NCBI GenBank assembly: GCA_030430385.1
Contig: JAUIFO010000006.1
Location: 62,001 to 126,000 of the forward strand
Reading direction: 5' to 3'
From: Bacteroidia bacterium
GTDB taxonomy: Bacteria; Bacteroidota; Bacteroidia; Flavobacteriales; Flavobacteriaceae
DNA length: 64,000 nucleotides
Part shown: positions 53,165-62,866 of the stretch, one piece after another
Layout of the letters: every line of letters begins with the position of its first letter
How positions within the stretch are numbered: position 1 is the first letter of the stretch
Made by a program: the position numbers and the translations under genes
Notes under the pieces: generated by a model
Told to the model about the DNA's origin: nothing
Database searches by the model: none
The model's input: only the letters and a program-made list of their open reading frames with translations

Positions 53165-54265
53165 ATGTATAACATTACTATAATTGCAGGAGCGCGACCT
53201 AATTTCATGAAAATAGCTCCTATAATCCATGCAATTCAAAAGGCTAAATCTGAAGGGTTTGCTATGGATTTTCGCTTAGTGCATACAGGTCAACATTATG
53301 ATAAAAATATGTCAGGAAGCTTTTTTGATCAGCTTCAAATTCCTGAACCACATGTTAATTTAGAGTGTAGTGGTGGAAGCCATGCTGAACAAACCGCAAA
53401 TATAATGGTGAGTTTTGAGCAAGAGTTATTAGCTAATCCTGCAAATTTAGTGCTTGTAGTTGGTGATGTAACCTCTACAATGGCATGTGCGTTGGTGGCT
53501 CAAAAATTGCACACAAAGGTAGCTCATGTTGAAGGCGGAATTCGCTCTGATGACTGGACAATGCCTGAAGAAATTAATAGGTTGGTTACAGATAGTATAA
53601 CCAATTACTTTTTTACAACTTCAGATACAGCAAACAAAAATTTAAGAGAAAGTGGTGTTAATGACGATCAGATTTTTTTCGTTGGAAATACAATGATTGA
53701 TACACTTTTTAAACAACGACCAAACTTTATTAAGCCTCAAGTGTGGACTGATTTAGGGCTTTCTGAAAAGGCTTACATTGTAATGACGCTCCATAGACCT
53801 GCCAATGTAGATGAAGAAGCTCAGTTGAAGCATATGATTGATGAAATTATTGCAAATACCAACAATTTGCCATTAGTGTTTCCTGTGCATCCAAGAACAG
53901 CTAAAATCTTAAAAGGTTTGAATATTTCTCATCCTAGGCTGCATATGGTGGAGCCTTTGAGTTATTTAGAGTTTAATTATTTGGTAGAACGTGCGAAAGC
54001 TGTTATTACAGATTCGGGAGGTATTACAGAAGAAGCTTCAATGCTTAGAGTGCCTTGTTTAACGCTACGTGATAATACTGAGCGCCCTGAAACCATTACC
54101 TTAGGAACTAATGAGTTAGTAGGTACTAATCCAAAAAACATCAAACCTTACTTGAATAAATTATTCGAAGGGAATTGGAAAAGTGGAAATGAGATACCGC
54201 TTTGGGATGGTCATACAGCTGAACGCATCGTAGATGTTTTAAAAAGGTTCATCCCTAATTGTTAA
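53165..54265 (+). CDS. wecB: UDP-N-acetylglucosamine 2-epimerase (non-hydrolysing)
   Basis: This cytoplasmic enzyme interconverts UDP-GlcNAc and UDP-ManNAc. Features in order are AGARPNFMKIAPI (8-20), VHTGQHYDKNMSG, VVGDVTSTMACAL, HVEGGIRS, PEEINRLVTD and MTLHRPANVD. The end has DSGGITEEASMLRVP and LRDNTERPET. The length of 366 is normal. It probably supplies the donor for the GT26 enzyme just upstream. Confidence 0.95.
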   Translation: MYNITIIAGARPNFMKIAPIIHAIQKAKSEGFAMDFRLVHTGQHYDKNMSGSFFDQLQIPEPHVNLECSGGSHAEQTANIMVSFEQELLANPANLVLVVGDVTSTMACALVAQKLHTKVAHVEGGIRSDDWTMPEEINRLVTDSITNYFFTTSDTANKNLRESGVNDDQIFFVGNTMIDTLFKQRPNFIKPQVWTDLGLSEKAYIVMTLHRPANVDEEAQLKHMIDEIIANTNNLPLVFPVHPRTAKILKGLNISHPRLHMVEPLSYLEFNYLVERAKAVITDSGGITEEASMLRVPCLTLRDNTERPETITLGTNELVGTNPKNIKPYLNKLFEGNWKSGNEIPLWDGHTAERIVDVLKRFIPNC

Positions 54266-54331
54266 TGGTCTGAATTTATGTAGTATTATCGAGATTTTAT
54301 ACTGTATTTACTGCACTTATTCAGAAATTTG

Positions 54332-54339
54332 TATCTTGC
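54332..54339 (+). promoter_or_regulatory. Weak promoter-like element before the WecA/MraY-type gene
   Basis: TATCTTGC is close to the -7 consensus but lacks one T of the TTTG. It lies in the 126-bp gap at 54266-54391, the longest gap inside the polysaccharide locus. Nothing else was found in this gap. Confidence 0.3.
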
Positions 54340-54391
54340 GCAATGCTATTAATCAGAGACGCGAAGAGATTCATGTCTTATAGTTGACCTT

Positions 54392-55504
54392 ATGATTAAA
54401 ACATTACTTGAAAATTTCAACCCTGAAGTTAATCCAGTTATTTGGCTGTTATGTGCCTTTGTTTTAGCATTTGTAATAGCATATCATACCTTTCCTACGA
54501 TATTATATGTCGCAAAAGAAAAGCATCTTATGGATGAGCCTGATAGCAGGAGTATGCATTCTAACAAAACACCTACGCTTGGAGGAATTGGGATTTTTTT
54601 AAGCCTTGTTGTCGTGATGACCATTGTTGGTGCCTGGCTAAATACAAAAGTTTTGCTTTTAGTGATGGGAGCATTGACAATTCTGTTCTTTCTTGGTCTG
54701 AAAGATGATTTAACTGTACTCTCTGCACGAAAAAAGTTTATCGGACAGCTGTTAGCAGCATTGTTATTAATTATATTCACAGATACAAGGATTGTTGGGT
54801 TTTCTAAAATATTAGATGTCGATATTCTACCGTATTGGGTGTCTATTGGGTTTACCTTATTTGTTTATATCCTGATTATTAATGCTTACAATTTAATCGA
54901 TGGTGTTGATGGATTAGCAGGTAGTATTGCGTTGCTAATAGGCGCTATTTTTAGTGTGTTGTTTTATAGTTCTGGAGCGTTGAGTTTAGCGACTATATCT
55001 GTTGCTTTAATGGGTGCGTTAATAGCCTTTTTGCGATTGAACTTTTCTTCCAAAAACAAAATCTTTATGGGAGATACAGGCTCAATGATTGTTGGTTTTC
55101 TATTAGCGTTTTTTACAATAAGTTTTATTTCGCAATCTCAAACAAATGTAGATTCTCAATATTTTAGAGATTCACCTGCATTAGCATTTGCAATGTTGTT
55201 TTTTCCATTAATAGACACACTTCGTATATTCTTTATACGAGTAGTCATATTAAAGAAAAGTCCGTTTAAGGCGGATAAGAATCATATTCATCATAGATTT
55301 ATTCAGGCAGGATATTCGCATGTACAAACTACATTTACTATTGTTTTTATAAATCTAATAATTGTATTTATTGCATTTAATATGCTTCATCTCAATTTGA
55401 ATACCCAAATAGGACTGCTTTTAATATATGGCTCACTACTTTATTGTGCTCCTTTTGTGCTTAAACGTGTCTTTAGTAAGAAGGGTAAAAGTGTTAAGGT
55501 CTAA
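54392..55504 (+). CDS. MraY/WecA-like undecaprenyl-phosphate sugar-1-phosphate transferase
   Basis: An inner-membrane protein of 370 residues with about ten hydrophobic segments. It has the family motifs LGLKDDLTVLS (DD pair), NAYNLIDGVDGLAGS, KIFMGDTGSMIVGF and the histidine loop NHIHHRFI. It loads the first sugar phosphate, probably GlcNAc-1-P, on undecaprenyl phosphate to begin repeat-unit synthesis. It is distinct from MraY because the neighbouring genes are glycan genes rather than the mur genes. A C-terminal basic tail ends the protein. Confidence 0.9.
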   Translation: MIKTLLENFNPEVNPVIWLLCAFVLAFVIAYHTFPTILYVAKEKHLMDEPDSRSMHSNKTPTLGGIGIFLSLVVVMTIVGAWLNTKVLLLVMGALTILFFLGLKDDLTVLSARKKFIGQLLAALLLIIFTDTRIVGFSKILDVDILPYWVSIGFTLFVYILIINAYNLIDGVDGLAGSIALLIGAIFSVLFYSSGALSLATISVALMGALIAFLRLNFSSKNKIFMGDTGSMIVGFLLAFFTISFISQSQTNVDSQYFRDSPALAFAMLFFPLIDTLRIFFIRVVILKKSPFKADKNHIHHRFIQAGYSHVQTTFTIVFINLIIVFIAFNMLHLNLNTQIGLLLIYGSLLYCAPFVLKRVFSKKGKSVKV

Positions 55505-55522
55505 CGACTTTAGACTTTCCTC

Positions 55523-55552
55523 TTTGAGATTACTTGAAATAGATTATATTTG
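55523..55552 (+). promoter_or_regulatory. Promoter of the export gene pair (wza/wzc-like)
   Basis: TTTG at 55523-55526, an 18-nt spacer and TATATTTG at 55545-55552 are a full consensus match. The predicted start is near 55559, 19 nt before the ATG at 55578. The export genes can therefore be expressed apart from the upstream biosynthesis genes. Confidence 0.85.
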
Positions 55553-55577
55553 CTTCCTCTAATAATTTACTAAGCAT

Positions 55578-56342
55578 ATGAAATCAAAGTTCTGGATATT
55601 ATTATTTATTTCTGTGTTAACATCCTGTGCTTCAAAAAAGGACCTGTTATATGTTCAGGATGCCGTTGAAAATAGTACAGCTGAAATCAATTACCAAACA
55701 ATTACAATTCAACCTAATGATATTTTAAAGATTGATGTTGAAACTTTGATACCTGAAGCTTCACGAGCTTACAATCAAGGTAGTGTTGGTCAAAATGGAT
55801 TAATACCTAACCTGCTGATTCTTCAACTTGAAGGGTATTTGGTAACTAATGAAGGAACTATTAATTTCCCTTCTTTAGGAGAGATATCTGTAATTAATTT
55901 AACCATTCACGAGGTAAGAGAGAAAATCAAAGATGAGCTTATAAAAGGAGGTCATTTAAAAAACCCAAGAGTTTTTGTTAGAATTGTCAACACAAAGATT
56001 ACGGTTTTAGGAGAAGTTACTAATCCTGGAACGTTTGCTTACACAGAACAGAATCTGAATTTTTTTCAAGCACTTGGTTATGCAGGAGATTTAACCATTA
56101 AAGGAAAGAGAGATGATATTATTTTAATGCGTGAAGTAGATGGTTCTCGACAAATAACTCATGTTGATATTACCAATACAGATTTTATGCAATCTGAATT
56201 TTATTTTCTTAAACCTAATGATGTCATTATTGTAAATCCTAATAAACCTAGAGTTACAAGTTCGGGCTATATTAGCGACATAGCAGTGTTACTTTCTGTA
56301 GCTTCTGTAGTTTTAAGTTCAATTATATTATTATCAAGATAG
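55578..56342 (+). CDS. Polysaccharide export outer-membrane lipoprotein (Wza-like)
   Basis: A lipoprotein signal with lipobox LTSC (Cys17) is followed by a Poly_export region (IQPNDILKIDVE, NEGTINFPSLGEISV) and an SLBB-like part (ITVLGEVTNPGTFAYTEQNLNFFQALGYAGDL). A C-terminal hydrophobic helix at about 235-252 could be the amphipathic pore helix. At 254 residues it is shorter than E. coli Wza, as usual in Bacteroidota. It has its own promoter, and the Wzc-like gene starts 9 bp later. Confidence 0.92.
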   Translation: MKSKFWILLFISVLTSCASKKDLLYVQDAVENSTAEINYQTITIQPNDILKIDVETLIPEASRAYNQGSVGQNGLIPNLLILQLEGYLVTNEGTINFPSLGEISVINLTIHEVREKIKDELIKGGHLKNPRVFVRIVNTKITVLGEVTNPGTFAYTEQNLNFFQALGYAGDLTIKGKRDDIILMREVDGSRQITHVDITNTDFMQSEFYFLKPNDVIIVNPNKPRVTSSGYISDIAVLLSVASVVLSSIILLSR

Positions 56343-56351
56343 ATTTTATAG

Positions 56352-58718
56352 ATGGAAGCTCAACAAGTAAATAACAATAATGCAGCATTTACTATTCTCG
56401 AGGATGATAATGCAAACTTAAAACAAGAATTTAATAGGTATCTGAGATACTGGCCTTGGTTTATCTTGGCTCTAGTAGTAGCTTTAGCAGGTGCTTATGT
56501 TTATGTGAGATATGCACCCAGAATATATGAAACCTCTGCTAAGATCAAAATATTAGATGAGTCAGAAGGTTTAGAGTTACCGACTTCAGCATTTATATTT
56601 AAACGAAAAAATATTAACTTAGAGAATGAAATGGAGATCATAACTTCGTATCTCCTTCTCGAAAAAGTTGCTAAAAGATTAAAGTTAAATACCTATTTCT
56701 ATGAAGAAGGGACCATTCAAACAGCTCAAATTGCTGAACTCCCCTTTGAATTTTATCAACGTGTAGCCCCAGACAGTATTGAAAAGGTAAGTTCCTACTC
56801 TATAGATGTAGAGGAAGACAAATTTAAGGTTACTAACTTGAAGAGTAACGATGTGTATACTTTACCACATGATGTTCTTACAAATACAGATAGTATACTA
56901 CCTTTTGAAATTGGTATTTATACAGAAGAATCTTATAAAGAAAGTGTAGGGAAGAGCTTTAAAGTGTTTATGGGACCTTTAAAAACTGCTGCCTTAGCAT
57001 TGCGGTCTCAAATTGGAGTTGAAGCTATTGGAGACCAGAGTGACTTACTTAATTTATCTATTAAAGGAGAAAGTAGATTACGTTCAGAGAGAATTTTAGA
57101 TACACTTCTTACCATTTTTGATAATGATGGTATAAAAGATAGACAATTAGTGTCTCAAAGAACAATTGATTTTATTGATGATAGATTCATTTTTCTAGCT
57201 GAAGAATTAGATTCTATTGAAATTGATAGAAAGGAGTTCAAAGAGCGTAATAATCTAGTTGATTTGGAAGCTGATGCTCAAATAGGTCTTGATATGAGAG
57301 CTAGGTCTGAAGATGAAGTTTACAAGATTGAGAATCAAATGGCAATAGTAGGTATTCTAAATGAAGCAGTGAGACCTACTGAGGAAGGAAAATTGATTCC
57401 TGAAAATATTGGTCTTCAAAATGAAAATATAACATCTCTAATTGCACAATATAATCAAGCTGTTCTTGATAAAGATAGACTTAATAATAGTGGAGGTGAA
57501 AATAATCCAACGGTAATAATCACTAAGGCAAAGATCAGTGATTTGAGACGAAATATTACTAAATCCTTAAATGGTTATAACAGACAGTTAGAAATGTCTG
57601 AAAAGCAATTGAGAAAAAGAAAAAATAAAGTCTCGGGTACTGTAGCTCAAATTCCTGAAAAAGAAAAGTTGTTAAGAGCTATTGAACGCCAACAAATGAT
57701 TAAGGAGAGCTTATATCTTCTTTTACTTCAAAAGCGTGAAGAAGCTGCAATTAACCTTGCTATTACCGAGCCTTCAATTAAGGTGGTTGATTACGCCTTA
57801 TCATCTTCAACTCCAAAGACTCCAAAACCTAATGTCATTTATGCCGCTGCCATTTTAGCTGGTTTTTTAGTGCCATTTGGAATCTTGTTTATTGTTTTTA
57901 TGTTTGACACTAAGATTCATGAAAAAGAAGATATTCTTAGAATAAACAATAAGATACCTATTATTGCTGAGGTTCCAGACATAAGCAAAAAGGACAGGTC
58001 TATTTTTGATGACCCAAATGATAGATCTACACTAGCTGAGTCCTTCAGAATATTGAGTTCTAATGTAAATTATATGTTGCCCTTAACTGATGATAATGAA
58101 ACAGGTAAAGTTATTTATTGTACCTCTACAATTAAAGGTGAAGGAAAAACATTTATAAGTATAAACTTATCCCTGGCACTCTCTAGTATGGGTAAAAGAG
58201 TCTTGTTAATAGGAGCCGATTTAAGAAACCCTCAAATTCATTCACATACTAAATTTGATAAAACGACTCCAGGTCTTTCAGATTATTTAAATGATTCTAG
58301 TGTTGATTGGCAATCGCTTCTCATAAAAGGATTTGATAAGCATGAGAATCACGATATTTTGTTGTCTGGTAATATTCCTCCTAACCCAACTAGTTTATTG
58401 ACCAATTGGAGATTTGAAGATTTAATTAAGCATGCCACAGGGTTGTATGACTATGTAATCGTAGATACAGCGCCAACTGTTCTAGTAACAGATACAATGC
58501 TAATTTCTAAATTTGCAGACGTAACAGTTTATATTGCAAGAGCTAACTTTACTGATAAAAAGATATTAGGCTTCTCTGAAGACTTATATCTAACAGGAAA
58601 ACTAAAGAATATGGCTTATGTAATTAATGGTGTTGGAGCAAGCAAATCTTATGGATATGGCTATAACTACGGTTATGGTTATGGCTATGGTTATACAGGC
58701 AATAAAAAGAAAAAATAA
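56352..58718 (+). CDS. Polysaccharide co-polymerase / BY-kinase (Wzc-like)
   Basis: An inner-membrane chain-length regulator and tyrosine autokinase of 788 residues. Wzz-type membrane segments lie at about 34-52 and 496-518, flanking a long periplasmic coiled-coil region. The cytoplasmic kinase has Walker A STIKGEGKT near 593, Walker A' VLLIGADLRNP near 616 and Walker B YVIVDTAPT near 698. The tail contains a tyrosine cluster (YGYGYNYGYGYGYGY) and then GNKKKK, the expected autophosphorylation site. It works with the Wza-like pore. The 8-bp gap to convergent rpe holds no terminator. Confidence 0.94.
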   Translation: MEAQQVNNNNAAFTILEDDNANLKQEFNRYLRYWPWFILALVVALAGAYVYVRYAPRIYETSAKIKILDESEGLELPTSAFIFKRKNINLENEMEIITSYLLLEKVAKRLKLNTYFYEEGTIQTAQIAELPFEFYQRVAPDSIEKVSSYSIDVEEDKFKVTNLKSNDVYTLPHDVLTNTDSILPFEIGIYTEESYKESVGKSFKVFMGPLKTAALALRSQIGVEAIGDQSDLLNLSIKGESRLRSERILDTLLTIFDNDGIKDRQLVSQRTIDFIDDRFIFLAEELDSIEIDRKEFKERNNLVDLEADAQIGLDMRARSEDEVYKIENQMAIVGILNEAVRPTEEGKLIPENIGLQNENITSLIAQYNQAVLDKDRLNNSGGENNPTVIITKAKISDLRRNITKSLNGYNRQLEMSEKQLRKRKNKVSGTVAQIPEKEKLLRAIERQQMIKESLYLLLLQKREEAAINLAITEPSIKVVDYALSSSTPKTPKPNVIYAAAILAGFLVPFGILFIVFMFDTKIHEKEDILRINNKIPIIAEVPDISKKDRSIFDDPNDRSTLAESFRILSSNVNYMLPLTDDNETGKVIYCTSTIKGEGKTFISINLSLALSSMGKRVLLIGADLRNPQIHSHTKFDKTTPGLSDYLNDSSVDWQSLLIKGFDKHENHDILLSGNIPPNPTSLLTNWRFEDLIKHATGLYDYVIVDTAPTVLVTDTMLISKFADVTVYIARANFTDKKILGFSEDLYLTGKLKNMAYVINGVGASKSYGYGYNYGYGYGYGYTGNKKKK

Positions 58719-58726
58719 GCTCTTTT

Positions 58727-59389
58727 TTAACTATTAGCTAATGTTCTTAAGTGACTTACAGTGGCTTGAGGGTTCTCACTTCTGAATACAAAGCTGCCTG
58801 CTACTAGTACATCTGCGCCTGCATCAACAAGCTGTTTTACATTTTTATCAGTGACTCCACCATCAATTTCAATGAGTGTTGAAGCGCCTTTAGCAGTAAT
58901 TAAAGATTTTAATTGCTTGACTTTAGAATAGGTGTTTTCTATAAAACTCTGACCACCAAAACCTGGATTTACACTCATTAAACAAACGAGATCTAAATCT
59001 GAAATAATGTCTTCTAAAGAAGCAATTGGTGTATGTGGATTCAAAGCAACTCCTGCTTTCATACCTTCTGCTTTGATAGCCTGAACTGTCCTGTGAAGAT
59101 GCGTACAGGCTTCATAATGAACCGTTAGGTTATCACTTCCAAGTTCAGCAAAAGTCTTAATGTATCTATCAGGATCAACAATCATTAAGTGAACATCAAT
59201 GGTCTTTTTAGCATGCGTAGTGATGGCTTTCAATACAGGCATTCCAAAAGAAATATTTGGAACAAAAACACCATCCATAATATCAATATGAAACCAATCG
59301 GCATCACTATCATTTACAAGTTCAATATCTCTCTGAAGGTTAGCAAAATCTGCTGCTAAAATTGATGGAGCAATACGTTTTACAGACAT
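58727..59389 (-). CDS. rpe: Ribulose-phosphate 3-epimerase
   Basis: This pentose-phosphate enzyme interconverts ribulose-5-P and xylulose-5-P. The motifs are APSILAADFANLQ (near 7-19), HIDIMDGVFVPNISFG, VHLMI, and MSVNPGFGGQSFI, with GADVLVAGSFVF at the end. The start is taken at the ATG at 59389, giving 221 residues. The longer frame to 59458 would run through the hairpin terminator of rpoD and adds an unrelated 23-residue sequence, so I reject it. Confidence 0.95.
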   Translation of the reverse strand: MSVKRIAPSILAADFANLQRDIELVNDSDADWFHIDIMDGVFVPNISFGMPVLKAITTHAKKTIDVHLMIVDPDRYIKTFAELGSDNLTVHYEACTHLHRTVQAIKAEGMKAGVALNPHTPIASLEDIISDLDLVCLMSVNPGFGGQSFIENTYSKVKQLKSLITAKGASTLIEIDGGVTDKNVKQLVDAGADVLVAGSFVFRSENPQATVSHLRTLANS

Positions 59390-59411
59390 AATTAGTTTTT
59401 TGTAAAAATAG

Positions 59412-59448
59412 AACAAAAAAACAAACCCACGGTAATCAGCCGTGGGTT
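59412..59448 (-). terminator. Terminator of the rpoD gene
   Basis: AACCCACGG (59424-59432) pairs perfectly with CCGTGGGTT (59440-59448) around a 7-nt loop. On the minus strand it is followed by TGTTTTTTTGTTC. It lies between rpoD and rpe. Confidence 0.88.
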
Positions 59449-59542
59449 CTTTCATCAATCAAAAAACGAACAGTTATGAGATACTCAATTGCTTGAGTGT
59501 AACTGTTTGTTACTGTTATTAGGTCGTAAAAAAAGGTGTTTA

Positions 59543-60406
59543 CTAACCTAAATAGGTCTTTAATATTTTACTTCTAGACGTATGCTTTAAACGTCTAATT
59601 GCTTTTTCTTTAATTTGTCTTACACGCTCACGTGTTAAATCGAATGTTTCTCCAATCTCTTCTAGCGTCATTGGATGCTGATTACCTAATCCAAAATACA
59701 AACGAATTACATCTGCTTCTCTTGGTGTTAAGGTTTCTAAAGCACGCTCAATTTCAGTTCTTAAAGACTCATGTAATAAATCTTTATCAGGATTAGGAGA
59801 CTCTCCACTTCGTAAAACATCGTATAAGTTAGAGTCTTCACCTTCAACTAAAGGTGCATCCATAGATACGTGACGACCAGAGTTTTTCATAGACTCTTTT
59901 ACGTCATTGATGGTCATATCTAATTCTTTAGCTATTTCTTCAGCACTTGGCGGACGTTCATGACTTTGCTCTAAAAAGGCAAAGGTCTTATTGATCTTGT
60001 TGATAGAACCAATCTTGTTCAAAGGTAAGCGAACAATTCGAGATTGTTCAGCTAAAGCTTGTAAAATCGACTGACGAATCCACCATACTGCATAAGAGAT
60101 GAACTTAAAACCACGCGTTTCATCAAAACGTTGCGCAGCTTTAATGAGACCTAAATTTCCTTCATTAATCAAATCTGGAAGTGTAAGTCCTTGATTTTGA
60201 TATTGCTTAGCAACAGAAACCACAAAACGTAAATTGGCTTTGGTTAATTTTTCTAAAGCAACTTGATCACCTGCTTTAATACGTTGCGCTAATTCTACTT
60301 CTTCATCAGCAGTAATTAAGTCAACTTTACCAATCTCTTGTAAGTATTTATCTAACGAAGCTGTTTCCCTGTTGGTAACCTGTTTCGTAATTTTGAGTTG
60401 TCTCAT
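59543..60406 (-). CDS. rpoD: Primary RNA polymerase sigma factor (RpoD/SigA type)
   Basis: A sigma-70 factor of 287 residues, the compact form used as housekeeping sigma in Bacteroidota. Region 1.2 is [16 protein letters not shown] and region 2 is [18 protein letters not shown]...[17 protein letters not shown]. Region 2.4 contains [17 protein letters not shown]. Region 4 ends [29 protein letters not shown]. It should read the TAnnTTTG promoters seen throughout the window. A 6-bp inverted repeat (GTAACA/TGTTAC, 60456-60461 with 60473-60478) lies about 50-70 bp upstream and may be a control site. Confidence 0.95.
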   Translation of the reverse strand: MRQLKITKQVTNRETASLDKYLQEIGKVDLITADEEVELAQRIKAGDQVALEKLTKANLRFVVSVAKQYQNQGLTLPDLINEGNLGLIKAAQRFDETRGFKFISYAVWWIRQSILQALAEQSRIVRLPLNKIGSINKINKTFAFLEQSHERPPSAEEIAKELDMTINDVKESMKNSGRHVSMDAPLVEGEDSNLYDVLRSGESPNPDKDLLHESLRTEIERALETLTPREADVIRLYFGLGNQHPMTLEEIGETFDLTRERVRQIKEKAIRRLKHTSRSKILKTYLG

Positions 60407-60495
60407 TTATTTGCGTTTAAAATTTGGGTAAATGATTTGTACTATTAGATTATACGTAACAAGTGCTAAAAATGTTACAAAAAATTAAAAATAAT

Positions 60496-60870
60496 TTAAA
60501 TCTTGATCAATTTTTTGTTAGGAAGGTTAATATCCTCTAGCATTTCTCTTGTGAATTTGAAATGACCTCGCGTTGTTATTAGTTTGAAATGTCTTGATTT
60601 AGCAGAACTTATGGCGTTTAAAAATAACCACTTCGATTTTAATAATCTTGGTTTTTTACTTTTGATACTAATATCAAAATAATGTGTCCTACCATTTTTT
60701 TCGGCTACGATATCTGGCGTTATTGATATGGAACTTCCTTTTTTAAGGAAGGATTTAGGAGTTTCATAACCTTCAGTGTCTGCCTTGATATTTTCAAAAC
60801 CATGCTGTTCTAAATATTCAACCGAATTTTCTAAAATGTCTTTGTTTGTTTCTTTATCTACTTGTGTCAT
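60496..60870 (-). CDS. Small protein with possible PD-(D/E)xK nuclease-like core (124 aa)
   Basis: No named family is recognised. Residues 50-72 read SITPDIVAEK then THYFDISIKSKK, which fits the PD...(D/E)xK spacing of the restriction-nuclease-like fold. The N-terminus is acidic and the C-terminus basic. Length is near the minimum for that fold. It may be a degenerate or non-catalytic member. It is a single gene upstream of rpoD with an 89-bp gap. Confidence 0.55.
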   Translation of the reverse strand: MTQVDKETNKDILENSVEYLEQHGFENIKADTEGYETPKSFLKKGSSISITPDIVAEKNGRTHYFDISIKSKKPRLLKSKWLFLNAISSAKSRHFKLITTRGHFKFTREMLEDINLPNKKLIKI

Positions 60871-60978
60871 AACTTATAACATAAGAAAAATATATGGGAA
60901 AGACAAATCATTTTATGTTGTTAATAGTTTCTTAACAGAAATAGGTACAAAAGAAACCATCATAATAAATGCGCAAAG

Positions 60979-62310
60979 TCAAAAGCGATAAATTATCCCA
61001 AAGTTTACCGATAGTATAAAAGGATTCAAATTATCTTCCTTTCGAAATGGTCGAAGCTGATAAGCAAAACTAGGCTCAAGATTAAATAATAGGCTTTCAG
61101 ATAATTTGTATTCTAGACCAATGCCTGCGTTTATTGATACTGCAGATACGTATTCGGGATTGTTTTCATTGTTTGTGGTAGCATCTTGTAATGAAAAATA
61201 ACTGATGCCACCAGTGAAATAAGGACTTAAGTTATTTTCGTTTGTGTTGTACTTGATTTCTAATGGGAACTCCAAATATTTCACTTGGTTTTTAAAACGT
61301 AATGAGTCTTGACTAAAAGTATGATTCAGGTTCAAGCTTTTGATTCCTGTTCTAAGATATAATCTGTCTTTTAATTTATAACTAACTAATATTCCGTAGT
61401 TAAAAGAAGTATTATCCGAAGTTTTTTCACCAAAGGCTCCGTAATAAGATAGGGTTCCAACTGGTGAAATAGACCATTTAGATCTTTCATTCTGATTTAG
61501 AGAATCTTTGGTTTTGTTTTCATCTAGAAGCAATTCTGAAACAGAATCCTTTTCAACAGCAGTATCTAATTGTTCACTAGTAATTTGCAAACTGTCTTTT
61601 TTAGTAGCAATAGAATTGTCTTTACGTTCTTCATAATTTGTTAAAAGCTTCGAGCGCTCTTGTAATGTTTCTTTCGGATTACTTTTTGTAGATGTCAGCT
61701 TTTTATTTTTGGTGAGACTAGCTTCACTGTATTCTTTTTCAAAAGAAGTTGCATTAGGATCTTTAATTAGAACTTTATCTTTTAAGACGTTTTCATTTGT
61801 TTTTTGTTTGTTTGAATTTTTTGATGACGTATAAGATATTCTATTTTTAGAATGAATTCTTAATGAATCAGATCCCTTTGAATTTTGACTTTGCGAATTT
61901 TTATCAGCTCTAATATTTTGTTTGTCTTGTTGCGTTGATAAGGAGTTTTTAGAAGTTTCATATTGAGAAACGTTAAGGGCATCTTTAATGCTTTCAGAAG
62001 TATTATTTTTATCTGAATTCAATTGATCTTTTTGATTATTAGTTTCAGAATTTACGGTTTGATTTATGACTTCTTTTTCAATGGTATTGTAATCTTGAAT
62101 TTCTGATGTATTGGAGTTGTTCAAATAAATGAAAATTGAGAATGCTGTAATACCCAAACCTATACTGAATAACCAGAATATTAAACGTCTTTTCTTCTTT
62201 TTCTTCAATAGGCTATGCTCTACTTGCATCCAAACTAAATCATTTGGGCTATCATTAAAGGACTCTAGCCTATCTTTTAAAGCTGTTCCAATGTCTTTTT
62301 TAGTTTCCAT
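60979..62310 (-). CDS. Membrane-anchored protein with C-terminal outer-membrane-barrel-like domain, cotranscribed with ECF sigma factor
   Basis: The 443-residue protein has a cytoplasmic N-terminus (METKKDIGTALKDRLESFND, then basic KKKKKRR) and a membrane segment at about 43-62. A 200-residue Ser/Asn/Lys-rich linker follows with no domain. The last 165 residues form amphipathic strands like those of 8-stranded outer-membrane barrels (LSYYGAFGEK, YLRTGIKSLNLNHTF, FGIIYRF). It overlaps the ECF sigma gene upstream by 11 bp. An anti-sigma or envelope-sensor role is inferred from that position. No known anti-sigma domain is seen. Confidence 0.72.
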   Translation of the reverse strand: METKKDIGTALKDRLESFNDSPNDLVWMQVEHSLLKKKKKRRLIFWLFSIGLGITAFSIFIYLNNSNTSEIQDYNTIEKEVINQTVNSETNNQKDQLNSDKNNTSESIKDALNVSQYETSKNSLSTQQDKQNIRADKNSQSQNSKGSDSLRIHSKNRISYTSSKNSNKQKTNENVLKDKVLIKDPNATSFEKEYSEASLTKNKKLTSTKSNPKETLQERSKLLTNYEERKDNSIATKKDSLQITSEQLDTAVEKDSVSELLLDENKTKDSLNQNERSKWSISPVGTLSYYGAFGEKTSDNTSFNYGILVSYKLKDRLYLRTGIKSLNLNHTFSQDSLRFKNQVKYLEFPLEIKYNTNENNLSPYFTGGISYFSLQDATTNNENNPEYVSAVSINAGIGLEYKLSESLLFNLEPSFAYQLRPFRKEDNLNPFILSVNFGIIYRF

Positions 62311-62866
62311 TAGATGTTAGTTTTTGTTGTGACACAAGTGAATGGTGGTTTTGCATCTTGGTTTTTAATATACATTTTGCCCTGTGTAAATTAGATTTTG
62401 AAGTACCAATACTAATATCAAGAAGCTTAGATATCTCTTTATGACTGTAATTATCGAGTTCATAAAGGTTAAATACTAATCTGTATTGTGATGGTAATTC
62501 TTGAATGCTTTTTAAAATATCATTTAGAGGTATGTTATCTACCAATGAGACGCTTATATTAGTGTCTTCAAGAATATCATTATTAATTTCTATGGCAACG
62601 TGTTTCTTTCTTTTGTACTTGTCAATAGCTTTATTTATGGTAATTCTTTTCATCCAACCTTCAAAAGATCCGCTTGCATTATAAGACTTTATCTTACTAA
62701 AAATATCAACAAAAGCATCTTGCAAGTTGTCTTGAGCTTCTTCTTTATTTTTACAATACTTTAAACTTAAAATATATAGACTATCCTTATAAAGCTCATA
62801 GAGTTTGCTCTGAGCTTTAATGTCGTTTTTTTTACAAGATTTTATAAGGTTATCTAGTTGACTCAA
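62300..62866 (-). CDS. ECF RNA polymerase sigma factor
   Basis: A 188-residue ECF-type sigma. Region 2 is in KYCKNKEEAQDNLQDAFVDIFSKI and SFEGWMKRITINKAIDKYKRK. Region 4 is in LPSQYRLVFNLYELDNYSHKEISKLL...IGTSKSNLHRAKCILK. The start is a TTG at 62866, since no ATG precedes region 2. It overlaps the membrane protein gene that follows, which is the usual sigma/regulator pairing. Its target promoter was not found. Confidence 0.9.
   Translation of the reverse strand: MSQLDNLIKSCKKNDIKAQSKLYELYKDSLYILSLKYCKNKEEAQDNLQDAFVDIFSKIKSYNASGSFEGWMKRITINKAIDKYKRKKHVAIEINNDILEDTNISVSLVDNIPLNDILKSIQELPSQYRLVFNLYELDNYSHKEISKLLDISIGTSKSNLHRAKCILKTKMQNHHSLVSQQKLTSNGN

Noticed and set aside
59390-59458. Longer N-terminus for rpe
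   Set aside because: It would run through the rpoD terminator hairpin and adds residues unlike the family.
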